Shown: positions 55,200 to 64,000 of the stretch, piece by piece
Numbering within the stretch: the stretch's first letter is position 1
Layout of the letters: every line of letters starts with the position of its first letter
Assembly: GCF_010015445.1 (NCBI RefSeq)
Contig: NC_053127.1
Coordinates: 8,388,276-8,452,275 of the forward strand
Reading direction: 5' to 3'
DNA from: Perca fluviatilis
Taxonomy: Eukaryota; Chordata; Actinopteri; Perciformes; Percidae
Length of the DNA stretch: 64,000 nucleotides
Position numbers and translations under genes: made by a program
Notes under the pieces: model-generated
Told to the model about the DNA's origin: nothing
Databases searched by the model: none
Seen by the model: the letters and a program-made list of their open reading frames with translations, nothing else

Positions 55200-56839
55200 C
55201 AGTGCCTTGCGAAAGTATTCGGCCCCCTTGAACGTTTCGACCTTTTGCCACATTTCAGGCCTCAAACATAAAGATATAAAACTGTAATTTTTTGTGAAGA
55301 ATCAACAACAAGTGGGTCCCAATTATGAAGTGGAACGAAATTCATTGGCTATTTCAAACTTTTTTAACAAATAAAAAACTGAAAAAGTGGGCGTGCAAAA
55401 TTATTCAGCCCCTTTACTTTCAGTGCAGCAAACTCCTCCAGAAGTTCAGTGAGGATCTCTGAATGATCCAATGTTGACCTAAATGACTAATAATGATAAA
55501 TAGAATCCACCTGTGTGTAATCAAGTCTCCGTATAAATGCACCTGCTCTGTGATAGTCTCAGAGGTCCGTGTAAAGCGCAGAGAGCATCATGAAGAACAA
55601 GGAACACACCAGGCAGGGCCGAGATACTGTTGTGGAGAAGTTTAAAGCCGGATTTGGATACAAAAGATTTCCCAATCTTTAAACATCCCAAGGAGCACCT
55701 GGTGCACAGCGATAATATTGAAATGGAAGGAGTATCAGACCACTACAAATCTCCACGCCAAACCGGCCGCCCCCCGCCGTCCCTTTAAACTTTCAGCCTC
55801 ATACAATGAGAAGAGATCAGAGCTGCAGCCAAGAGGCCCATGATCACTCTGGATGAACTGCAGAGATCTACAGCTGAGGCGGGAGACTCTGTCCATAGGA
55901 CAACAATCAGTCGCATACTGCACAAATCTGGCCTTTATGGAAGAGTGGCAAGAAGAAAGCCATTTCTTAAGATATCCATAAAAGTGTCGTTTAAAGTTTG
56001 CCAAAAGCCACCTGGGAGACACACCAAACATGTGGAAGAAGGTGCTGTGGTCAGATGAAACCAAAATCGAACTTTTGGCAACAATGCAAAACGTTATGTT
56101 TGGCGTAAAACAGCAACACAGCTCATCACCCTGAACCCACCATCCCCACTGTCAAACATGGTGGTGGCAGCATCATGGTTTGGGCCTGCTTTTCTTCAGC
56201 AGGGACAGGGAAGATGGTTAAAATTGATGGGAAGATGGATGGAGCCAAATACAGGACCATTCTGGAAGAAAACCTGATGGAGTCTGCAAAAGACCTGAGA
56301 CTGGGACGGAGATTTGTCTTCCAACAAGACAATGATCCAAAACATAAAGCAAAATCTACAATGGAATGGTTCACAAATAAACATATCCAGGTGTTAGAAT
56401 GGCCAAGTCAAAGTCCAGACCTGAATCCAATCGAGAATCTGTGGAAAGAACTGAAAACTGCTGTTCACAAACGCTCTCCATCCAACCTCACTGAGCTCGA
56501 GCTGTTTTGCAAGGAGGAATGGGCAAAAATGTCAGTCTCTCGATGTGCAAAACTGATAGAGACATACCCCAAGCGACTTACAGCTGTAATCGCAGCAAAA
56601 GGTGGCGCTACAAAGTATTAACTTAAGGGGCTGAATAATTTTGCACGCCCAATATTTCAGTTTTTTATTTGTTTAAAAGGTTTGAAATATCCAATAAATT
56701 TCGTTCCACTTCATGATTGTGTCCCACTTGTTGTTGATTCTTCACAAAAAATTACAGTTTTATATCTTTATGTTTGAGGCCTGAAATGTGGCAAAAGGTC
56801 AAAAAGTTCAAGGGGGCCGAATACTTTCGCAAGGCACTG
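55200..56839 (+). mobile_element. Full-length Tc1-like (DD34E) element
   Basis: A 1640 bp element flanked by TA (55,198-55,199, 56,840-56,841). Both ends start CAGTGCCTTGCGAAAGTATT, and the inverted repeats are about 200 bp long with few mismatches. It has fish Tc1 structure with long inverted repeats and one transposase gene. The well-preserved ends suggest a fairly young insertion. Confidence 0.93.
55590..56621 (+). pseudogene. Tc1 transposase pseudogene (DD34E)
   Basis: It starts MKNKEHTRQGRDTVVEKFKA and hits a stop after about 31 residues at 55,679-55,682; the next part is recovered only in other frames. From 56,175 to the stop at 56,619-56,621 the catalytic C-terminal part is open: MVWACFSSAGTGKMVKIDGK, QQDNDPKHKAK, PNPIENLW-type motifs. 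There are 34 residues between the second Asp and the Glu. The region around the first catalytic Asp (about 56,040-56,110) is frameshifted. Confidence 0.9.
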
Positions 56840-57200
56840 TAACTTATCTTGTTGTTAAACATATTGTCAAATTATATTTACGGATTGCCAACTGTACACA
56901 ATGTTATTGACTTTGAATCTTGCTAGCATAGCGTTAGCTTTCTGGCTCGTAGCTGTCTGAGCTGAAGGATTCTATGAGCTGAGCGGACTATAAATATCTC
57001 CCGTTGCTAAGGGTGTCAAGTCATCTACGGCCCGTCCTATTTACTGGAGCAGTGAACAACGTTTGTATTGCATAAGAACCTTATGGGATGGGAATGATTG
57101 TTCCAGGTATTATTCAAACCCTCAGGCATAACCAGGGAAACCGAGTTACTGTTTAGAAAAACAAATGTTATTTGACAAGTGGTCATGGTATAAGCGGTTT

Positions 57201-57333
57201 AATGCCCTTCACGGTGTCCAATGTCAGGTATTAATGAACTTCGGCGGAGGCATCCCAACCGCTGCGCGACAGACGGTTCGCGCCACGCTGTCGTCCATTA
57301 ATACCTGACAATGGACACCTCGAAGGGCATTAA
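57201..57333. repeat. Inverted repeat with ~34 bp arms
   Basis: AATGCCCTTCACGGTGTCCA and onward to GTCAGGTATTAATG is repeated in inverted form as CATTAATACCTGACAATGG to CGAAGGGCATT, with one or two mismatches. The GC-rich spacer is about 60 nt and contains GCGCGACAGACGG. Probably a small foldback element. Confidence 0.75.
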
Positions 57334-57483
57334 CCCTTACTCATTTAGGCAGAGGGTGTTGTTGTAGGCCTATGTGTGAGGGGGAAGAAGGGAGGGAGGG
57401 TGTCAAAGGGAGATGGGGGTTCTAATGTTAAAGTAACTGTATACAAATTCAATAAAATAGTATGTGTTTGAATAATGGACTAA

Positions 57484-57935
57484 CTAATGCCGCATTTCCA
57501 CTGCATGGTACGGCACAGCTCTACTCGACTCAAATCTTTATTTTTGGTTTGTGGAAAGTTCCTGGTACCAACTCGGTCATGTTCACGGAAACGCCTGGTG
57601 AAGTGAGAACAACAACTCGGAAACTCAGGAAAGATATTGGTGCCCGAATTGGTAATAGCTAGGATTGAACGGTGTACTGCTACCAGAAAGTTAACATGAT
57701 ACTCCATCGTTAATAAACAGCACCTAAACATTCCAACTTCGACTTTGATGAATGCGCAAGATGTCAGCTGAGAATCTCGCCTACACTAAGGGGGGGGTAC
57801 GATCCACAGTGGAAAACGAAATAGAGAAAAGCACCTGGTACCAAAAGAGAGTCGAGTTGAGTCGAGCTGAACCATGCATAGGAATAACTACTATAAGGTG
57901 TACTGGTCAAGGCCAAACTAACATATCACTGTTAC
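57484..57935. repeat. Diverged inverted-repeat element (MITE-like)
   Basis: GCATTTCCACTGCATGG at the left and a GAGTCGAGTTGAGTCGAGC/CCATGCA region at the right look like decayed ends of a common fish element. The match is imperfect and no target duplication was found. Confidence 0.4.
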
Positions 57936-57973
57936 ATCGAGCAGGAGCAACACAATGACAACACATGCATCCC

Positions 57974-58996
57974 TTATTCTTTCTTAAAGCCCTCTCCCAG
58001 GTTGAGCTTCTCTGTGTTGTGACTGAGGAAGGCTGCATCGTTGCTGCCTTGCACCTTGTCAAAAAAGTTGAAATCCGCCACATAACGGCCGCCTGTGCTG
58101 CTGAACAGCACCGGCTTGAACTCGTACCCCCAGAGGATCTCCTGAGGGATGTAGGAGGTGCGGCTCTGGCACGTGGCGGCCGTCGACTCCATGGTGGCGT
58201 TGAGGGTCACCAGCAGTTCAAAATCACGAGTGTGCAGGTTTTCGGCATTGAGTCCTGCCAGCGGGCTGTGCTCGTCCAGAACGTGGTAGAAGGTGAGCGG
58301 AAGGATGAGGAAGGGGCACTCTGCAGTGGAGTCCATGTGAAAGTCCACAGAGCTCTGGTGGATTTGTGTCTTTTCGCCTTCCTCTGTCACATTGGAGTGG
58401 AGGAGCTTTCCTGTTAGCTGGCACTGGATCAGAAGGCTCTTCCTCATGTTGGCCACTCTCACCATCAGACACAGCTTTCCCTCTAACCGGCAGATCACCG
58501 CAAACTGGCTGAACTTGATGGTCTCCGCCCGTTTCTTGGGGCGAGCCAGTTTGGCCAGGAAGGCCCCGGTGATGAAGATCTCTGCCAGGCCGGTGATGAC
58601 GAGCTGAGCCACCAGAGTGAAGATAGCCAGAGGGCACTCCTCTGAGATGTAACGAAACCCATAACCGATGGTGGTCTGAGACTCCAGCGAGAACAGGAAG
58701 GCTCCGGTGAGGGTCTCCACGTTCACCAAGCAGACTGTGTGGTTGGCGTTCAGACCGGGCTCAAAGTCTCCGTTGCCCATGCTGATTAAGAAAAAAAAGA
58801 CCCCGAAGATGAACCAAGTCGTGACAAAGGTGGAGGCAAACAGAGTGAGTTTGTAGCGCCACTTCATGTCCACCACGGTGGTCCAGATGTCGTGCAGGTA
58901 CAGCTTCACCATGCCCTCCACGTTGTCGATCCGCACATTGTTGTGGCCGTCCTTGGACACAATCCTTCGCTGGAACTCAGCCTTCCTGGTCGCCAT
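57974..58996 (-). CDS. kcnj15: Inward-rectifier K+ channel Kir4.2-like, 340 aa
   Basis: Two-helix K+ channel subunit; assembles as tetramers in the plasma membrane of epithelia. Single coding exon. The start is the ATG at 58,996 (MATRKAEF); the upstream in-frame TTG is not used. TM1 is about residues 52-74, the pore has TIGYGF at 109-114 with an outer Cys pair C89/C121, and TM2 is about 123-147. E139 sits at the rectification-controller position, K49 at the pH-sensor lysine position of Kir4.1, and RPKKR 152-156 is the PIP2-binding patch. The cytoplasmic domain ([26 protein letters not shown]) resembles Kir4.2 most, while GYGFR is Kir4.1-like. The protein ends GEGFKKE, about 20-25 residues earlier than mammalian Kir4.2, so the terminal PDZ ligand is absent. 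The assignment is supported by synteny. A kcnj10 paralogue is less likely. Confidence 0.87.
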   Translation of the reverse strand: MATRKAEFQRRIVSKDGHNNVRIDNVEGMVKLYLHDIWTTVVDMKWRYKLTLFASTFVTTWFIFGVFFFLISMGNGDFEPGLNANHTVCLVNVETLTGAFLFSLESQTTIGYGFRYISEECPLAIFTLVAQLVITGLAEIFITGAFLAKLARPKKRAETIKFSQFAVICRLEGKLCLMVRVANMRKSLLIQCQLTGKLLHSNVTEEGEKTQIHQSSVDFHMDSTAECPFLILPLTFYHVLDEHSPLAGLNAENLHTRDFELLVTLNATMESTAATCQSRTSYIPQEILWGYEFKPVLFSSTGGRYVADFNFFDKVQGSNDAAFLSHNTEKLNLGEGFKKE

Positions 58997-59064
58997 GTTG
59001 TTCTGGGTCAATTAAAACTGATAGTGACTTTTAAGGTCTCAGTATGGCATCGCCAATGTTAGGA
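58997..59064 (-). other. kcnj15: kcnj15 5' UTR part of coding exon
   Basis: On the minus strand an acceptor CTTTTTGTGTCTTTTGTCAG ends at 59,065, so the coding exon probably starts at 59,064 and carries 68 nt of 5' UTR. A possible upstream non-coding exon ends at 60,580 with a donor GAT|GTGAGT. The upstream exon is tentative. Confidence 0.45.
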
Positions 59065-59114
59065 CTGACAAAAGACACAAAAAGATTTGATTAATATACA
59101 GTACGTATATTTAC

Positions 59115-59138
59115 ATGATGAAGGTCTGGGACCGAAAC
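59115..59138 (+). ncRNA. Second hammerhead-like motif (probably decayed)
   Basis: ATGATGA (59,115-59,121; the invariant first C is A here), then GGTC-TGG-GACC hairpin (59,123-59,133) and GAAAC (59,134-59,138). It shares CGAAACGTTG with the motif at 28,311, so both come from the same repeat family. Without the first C it is unlikely to cleave. Confidence 0.25.
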
Positions 59139-61059
59139 GTTGTATTTTTCTAAATAAATTCAGTCAGTGTGCGGGATTTTCTCTCAACAATTTTTGATCT
59201 GTTACCTTTGATCATATCCTACGCACCTGCCCGACCAAAGGGGTGTGCAAAAAAGTTTTCTCCCATTAATATACAGTACAAATACTCAAGTAATTTACTT
59301 AAGTGGTACTACTATAATTATACGCCACTACATCTCAGAGGGAAATATTATACCTTTCACTGCACTATATTTATCTGACAGCTTTAGTTACTTTGCCAAG
59401 GTAGGGTCTGGCTACACGACCTGTCTATTCAGGTGGAAAAACACTTTGGCTCGTTTGTATTTCTTCAGCCTCGATAATGGATATATAGCGAGAGTGGATG
59501 GACACCTGGTGCGCGAGAGAAGCGCCGGATCACAGGTTTTACCCCAGCAATGTACATGAGTTGAGCCATGCTATACATTAACCTACCCAACAGTTTACAC
59601 ACTATTAGTCCATTAACCAATTAAGAAGATAAATTGGTGTGTGTGTGTGTGTGTGTGTGTGAGTGCGGATGGCAGACGGTCATCGCTGATTGACACAAAT
59701 CACAGCAGGAAGAGTAGAGGAGAAATAACAGAGGTACAGGTCCAGGTGGAAAAAGACAACTCAAACTTCTTGGATATAAATTTATATTTCCAAAACAGAA
59801 GGAATGATAAGAAGTTAGAAATTGCCTGTTGATTTATACTATGAAGTGCGTTTCTCATTTCATATGATTGTAAGTGGCGTTTTATTGTATTTTACAAACC
59901 TGACGTTGCATAAGGTTATGGTGTGATCCCCCCCCCCTACAGAGGTCCGGGCTAAGCCCCCTATGTTCTCAAATCCTAGATACGCCCCTGATCACATTAG
60001 CTCCTTTTCCTTTTAATAATGGTAATGATAGTAATGTATTAGTAATAATGTTGAGGTCTGGACTGTTGGTTGGACAAAACAAATTTTGTAAAGGTGACAC
60101 TTTGGGCTCTGGGTAATTTTGACGCCATTTCTCACTATTATCACTGTTTTTACAAACCAAACAATCAATCGATTAATGGAGAAAATAATCAGCAGATGAA
60201 TCCATAATGAAAATAATCATTAGTTTATAGTTTTATGATGAGCTCCAGCTCAACTAATCTAATGTTAGAATATATAATAGTATAACAGTCACAGGGGACA
60301 TTTTTATTCTTTTAATACTTCAACTACATTGTCATGATTAAACTTTTGTACTTTCACTGAAGTAACATTTTTACTTTTACTTGTATTACAATTATTAGTA
60401 CTTTTACTGGATCTGAATACTTCCTCCACTGTGTGCACAGATCGCTACGTGTCACGGTTAAAACAATGACAAAAGTTGAAAGTTAACCTCTCAGTAAACC
60501 ATTGCAGGAGCCCCGACGAACATTCTCTGAAACTTTAAATAATCTTTGATTCCTTGATAAATCTGTGTATTCTACTCACATCCAGCTGCACTGTTGAATC
60601 GTCTCAGGGCCTTCACCTGCCTCAGGCGTGTCACACACAATCTGTAAGATGAAGCTGCTAGAGAACATCTAGTTCAGTGTCTTCTTTCTTTCTATTGTCC
60701 TGAGTTGTGAGCGCTGAACTTTGGCACAGTCGTATTCAGGGTCGAACAGAAATGAGAGACAAAAGCCGAGCTGTAAAGTCTGATCTGCATGTGGGTTGGC
60801 TTTAATTCCTCCACCTCCCCCTCGTACCTGTCCACAGGTGGGAACACTTAGTTTGTTTTTATCACTTTAATGGCTGATTTATATAACACAAACTTAACAA
60901 ATTTACTTTCCAGATAGTTACCTGAAGGCCATGATGACATCTTGGGACCCTTTTGGTGTAAAATAAGTACATCAAAATGACCTGATGCTGTAAGTGAAAA
61001 ATAGAAAAGGATTTAAAAAAAAATGTTGAAAGTTGCAGCTAAAACTGTTTCTTTGTTGC

Positions 61060-61400
61060 TTTTGAAATGTCTTTGTGTGACAGTAACAGCTGAAAATGAA
61101 AGTGACCTACTGAAAGAAGTACTAAAGTAGTGAATGACGTTTAAATAAGTTAAAGTTCCAACACTGAAAGGAGTTAAAGTGAAGGCACTGAAGGAAGTTG
61201 TGATGTCAGTTGAAGTGAAGTCTGTGAATCTATCACACATCATAATACTTACGACATAGAAATCAGTTTAAGTTGACATGATGAATGACATTCATGCGTT
61301 AGTTTAAAGAGCTGAGTGAAGTCGAAGCTCCAACACTGAAAGGAGTTGAAGTGGACATGCTGAAGGAAGTTGTGATGTCAAGTGATAAAAGGAGCCAGAA
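61060..61400. repeat. Two diverged tandem units of ~170 bp
   Basis: CCAACACTGAAAGGAGTT followed by CTGAAGGAAGTTGTGATGTC occurs at about 61,158-61,208 and again at about 61,330-61,381. This indicates two tandem copies of a longer unit rich in GAAGT. Confidence 0.6.
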
Positions 61401-62697
61401 GTGTCAGTTGCAATGTAAAAACTTATAGCAGATGTAATTTGAAGTAAATCTATCAAATTATACACATCACGTTAAAACAAGCAAGCACCGAATAAAGTGT
61501 CAGTTTAAGTCACCAAGTGACCATTTTTATCTATGACACTGAATGTTTCTTTAAATCTTGACCACTGGTTGTTAACATTTATGACCTTGAATCACACGTC
61601 TTAATGTAGCTTTGTTATTAACTTCATTAACATTACCCCCATTCCTGAAGGCCTGGCGTGTGTGTGTGTGTGTGTTACTAAGGTACGAGATCACTAATTG
61701 ATTTTTCTTGTTCCTACACATTAATCTCTCCGTTTCAAGCAGTAAAACTATCTTACAGTGTAATTTCATTGTATGAATAAGGTACCATAAAATACTTAAC
61801 CCTTACTGGTACTTAAATGTAACAATTGGGTATTTTAGAGAAAAAGAGAAAGTATTTTGTAAGTACTGGGGCTGCCCCTTCTTAGTCAATTATTCGACTA
61901 AGATCTCTTTTTGTGTGAAAAAAAGGTAATTTTTAAATGCTTTTTACATGCTGTATGACTTACTGTATTTCCAAGAAACGTATGAGCACATCTCTGGTAA
62001 ACACAGGATCTAAAGTGGTGCTTTTGCATGATTCTTTGTGGAGAAACTCAGTTTTACAGATCTGTCGATTAAATCAACTAATTGATTATTGGACAAAATC
62101 GTATGAATCGACTGAGAATTTCAGCCGTAGTAAATACTGCGTACCTACCCCAGTATTTCCAGAAACACTTGCCGCATATTTAACTTTTTCTCTAAATTGT
62201 TACTACCATTTTTCTTTTCTTTCACTGTATCTACATTTAAGGAACCAGTAGGAACTCTTTTTTTCTTGGTACATGATTCATACAACAAAATTATTGTGTC
62301 TGTGTGTGTGCGCGTGCATGGGTGCGAGTGTCTGTGTGTGTTGTGCGTCTGTGCGTATGCGTGTGTCTGTGTGTGTGCATGGCGAGGGACAGGTGTGTCA
62401 GATGTTTGTTTATATTGTGTCATGTCTTTTTGATAATTGCAGGAGCGTGACCTTACAGATGTTTATATGTTATTCTGCCAGTTGTTAGAGCAGGTGATGC
62501 AAGGAAATGTTCTGTGTGAACAGACAATAAAGTTTTATCTTATCTTAACTAACTGTAAAAATACGCACTGGGGAATAAAATATTACAACAAGGGCCATCT
62601 CTTTGTCAGTGGGTCCAAACTTTAAAAGGGTCATTTGTCTCCACGGATGGCTGTTTTAAAAGAGTCCAACACCCCCATCTAGTGGAAAAGATATATA

Positions 62698-63210
62698 CTG
62701 AACAAAATTATAAACGCAACACGGGTTAGGGTCCATCCCTCGCTCTCTCTCTCGCTCTCTCTCTCGACCTGATTGCAGTTCGTCTCGTACCCGACTTGAG
62801 TGGGCAAATGCTCACATTCGATGGCGTCTGGCACTTTAGAGAGGTGTTTTCTTCACGGATGAACCCTAACCCTAACACCAGATACTGACTGGTTTTCAGA
62901 CGTCCCCCGGATCCCCCCAATACAGTAAAACTGCACATTTTAGAGTGGCCTTTTATTGTGTCCAGCCTAAGACACACCTGTGCAATAATCCTGCTGTCTA
63001 ATCAGCATATTGATATATGCCACACCTGTGAGGTGGATGGATTATCTCGGCAAAGGAGAAGTGCTCACTAACACAGATTTAGACAGATTTGTGAACAATA
63101 TTTTAGAGAAATAAGCCTTTTGTGTACATAGAAAAAGTCTTAGATCTTTGAGTCCAGCTCATGAAAAATGAGGGCAAAAACAAAAGTGTTGTGTTTATAA
63201 TTTTGTTCAG
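62698..63210. mobile_element. Deleted mariner/Tc1-type element (MITE)
   Basis: CTGAACAAAATTATAAACGC at left is inverted at right (GTTTATAATTTTGTTCAG), with TA before the left end. The right flank is TTTA, so the target duplication is imperfect. The 513 bp interior has fragments of a longer element but no open transposase, and CCCTAACCCTAAC telomere-like repeats at about 62,866-62,878. Confidence 0.78.
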
Positions 63211-64000
63211 TTTATAAGGTAATATACAATGGTGAAAACCTGAGGATTTTTTCTTTCAGGCTGCCATTAAATTAAATTAATTTAAATAAAAACATCTGAA
63301 AAAAAATGGCAAACAATTATTTTTATTTATAGAAAACATGAACATGTACAGTAATCATTGTAATAGTAGTAGGATACTTGTGTTGGGATACCATACTACA
63401 CATGATGCAGAATACAGGTAACACTTTACTGGAGGTTTCCCTAGTTTGTCCTTACAAGCAGCGCACAAACCTTTAATTAAAAGGTTTATATCACACTACA
63501 ATGTAGTTGTACGCAGATATGAGGTTATTAATATTCGTCAGCAATTATAACTTCTCCTATGAAGATACTTCATATTACACGTTTTACTATATTGTCATAA
63601 CTTATGTTTGTACAGCAGCTTCCACTTATGTGAGCCCACAAGAGGTTGTTTACAAATACATTAATAAATAATTATATCTGCATACAACTACATTATAGTG
63701 TGTTATAGACCGTTTATTAAATGTTTATATACTGCTAATAAATGCTAAATAGGTGGACTTAAAGTAAAGTGGTGCAGAATACACATTAGTTTAGCCTAAT
63801 TACTGACACTCGACTTTCGCCTCTGTTTTATTGGCTACTCTAGCTCAATGCTGCTGACCTTTGTTATTTGCTACTGTACGTCCACATTATGCTTTTCCAA
63901 AACCTGTACACCTTCAAACGTTGGCTTGGTGTTTGAGTTTGTATGGGGTAAATAGAGCTTTTCCAAAACCATGACGTAAGCTGGCCACGGAAAGTTACAG
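63211..64000. other. Right edge of window, nothing recognised
   Basis: AT-rich sequence without a coding exon or recognisable element ends. GCTTTTCCAAAACC occurs twice within about 80 bp at 63,892 and 63,957. Confidence 0.4.

Larger units (their letters stand above)
56842..57973. other. Intergenic region downstream of kcnj15
   Basis: Contains a long inverted repeat (57,201-57,333) and a diverged interspersed repeat (about 57,484-57,935). No coding gene is recognised. The kcnj15 3' UTR must lie at its right edge on the minus strand, but I could not fix a polyadenylation signal with confidence. Confidence 0.5.
59065..62697. other. kcnj15 upstream region/5' intron
   Basis: No further coding gene is recognised. 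Present are a hammerhead-like motif at 59,115, a short (TG)n at about 59,637-59,660, weak tandem similarity at 61,060-61,400, (GT)n at 61,659-61,675 and a TG/GC-rich stretch at 62,298-62,375. A possible kcnj15 5' exon lies near 60,580. Confidence 0.45.

Noticed and set aside
58224..58637. A second open frame on the minus strand within kcnj15
   Set aside because: It is a shifted-frame shadow of the channel coding sequence.
57974..58996. Assignment of the Kir gene to kcnj10 because of GYGFR and K49
   Set aside because: The cytoplasmic domain ([23 protein letters not shown]) and the location next to vps26c fit kcnj15 better. A phylogeny would settle it.
58997..59011. Upstream in-frame start adding five residues to kcnj15
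   Set aside because: The first codon is TTG, not ATG. A vertebrate nuclear gene would start at the ATG at 58,996.

Overview
The window looks like teleost (probably percomorph) nuclear DNA. It has vertebrate gene architecture with many small exons and GT-AG introns, long TG and TA microsatellites, an AT-rich minisatellite of several kilobases, and many fish-type hAT, Tc1/mariner and MITE insertions. Three conserved protein-coding genes are present, in a block related to human 21q22.13. (1) ttc3, plus strand, 46 exons, about 0.24-34.2 kb. It encodes a 1768-residue E3 ubiquitin ligase with N-terminal TPRs, a Cys/His cluster, a coiled coil and a C-terminal RING-H2. I traced every junction by hand and the frame closes exactly at 5307 nt. 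(2) vps26c (DSCR3), minus strand, 8 exons, about 52.9-40.1 kb, 295 residues. It is the arrestin-fold subunit of the Retriever endosomal recycling complex and converges on ttc3. (3) kcnj15-like (Kir4.2), minus strand, one coding exon at 58,996-57,974, 340 residues. It is an inward-rectifier K+ channel with an unusually short C-terminus. Layout: 0-34 kb is ttc3, whose introns hold at least ten identifiable mobile elements, including a nest of four at 9.3-11.6 kb. From 34.4 to 39.9 kb, between the convergent 3' ends, lies a 5.5 kb array of a ~34 bp AT-rich repeat; a second 0.95 kb block sits in vps26c intron 7 (40.65-41.6 kb). From 40.1 to 52.9 kb is vps26c, with a decayed DD36E Tc1/mariner element inside TA repeats, a PIF/Harbinger-like element carrying a nested hAT, two more hAT elements, and a TTAA-flanked element with an internal 46 bp minisatellite. 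From 53 to 64 kb are a full-length but inactivated DD34E Tc1 element, kcnj15 and its upstream region, and a deleted mariner-type element. The genes share no obvious pathway: ttc3 acts in ubiquitination, vps26c in endosomal cargo retrieval and kcnj15 in K+ transport. Their proximity reflects conserved synteny. I found no evidence for a new multi-gene system. The most unusual feature is the satellite between the two convergent genes, whose flanks, and a piece of the vps26c 3' UTR, are duplicated within the window.
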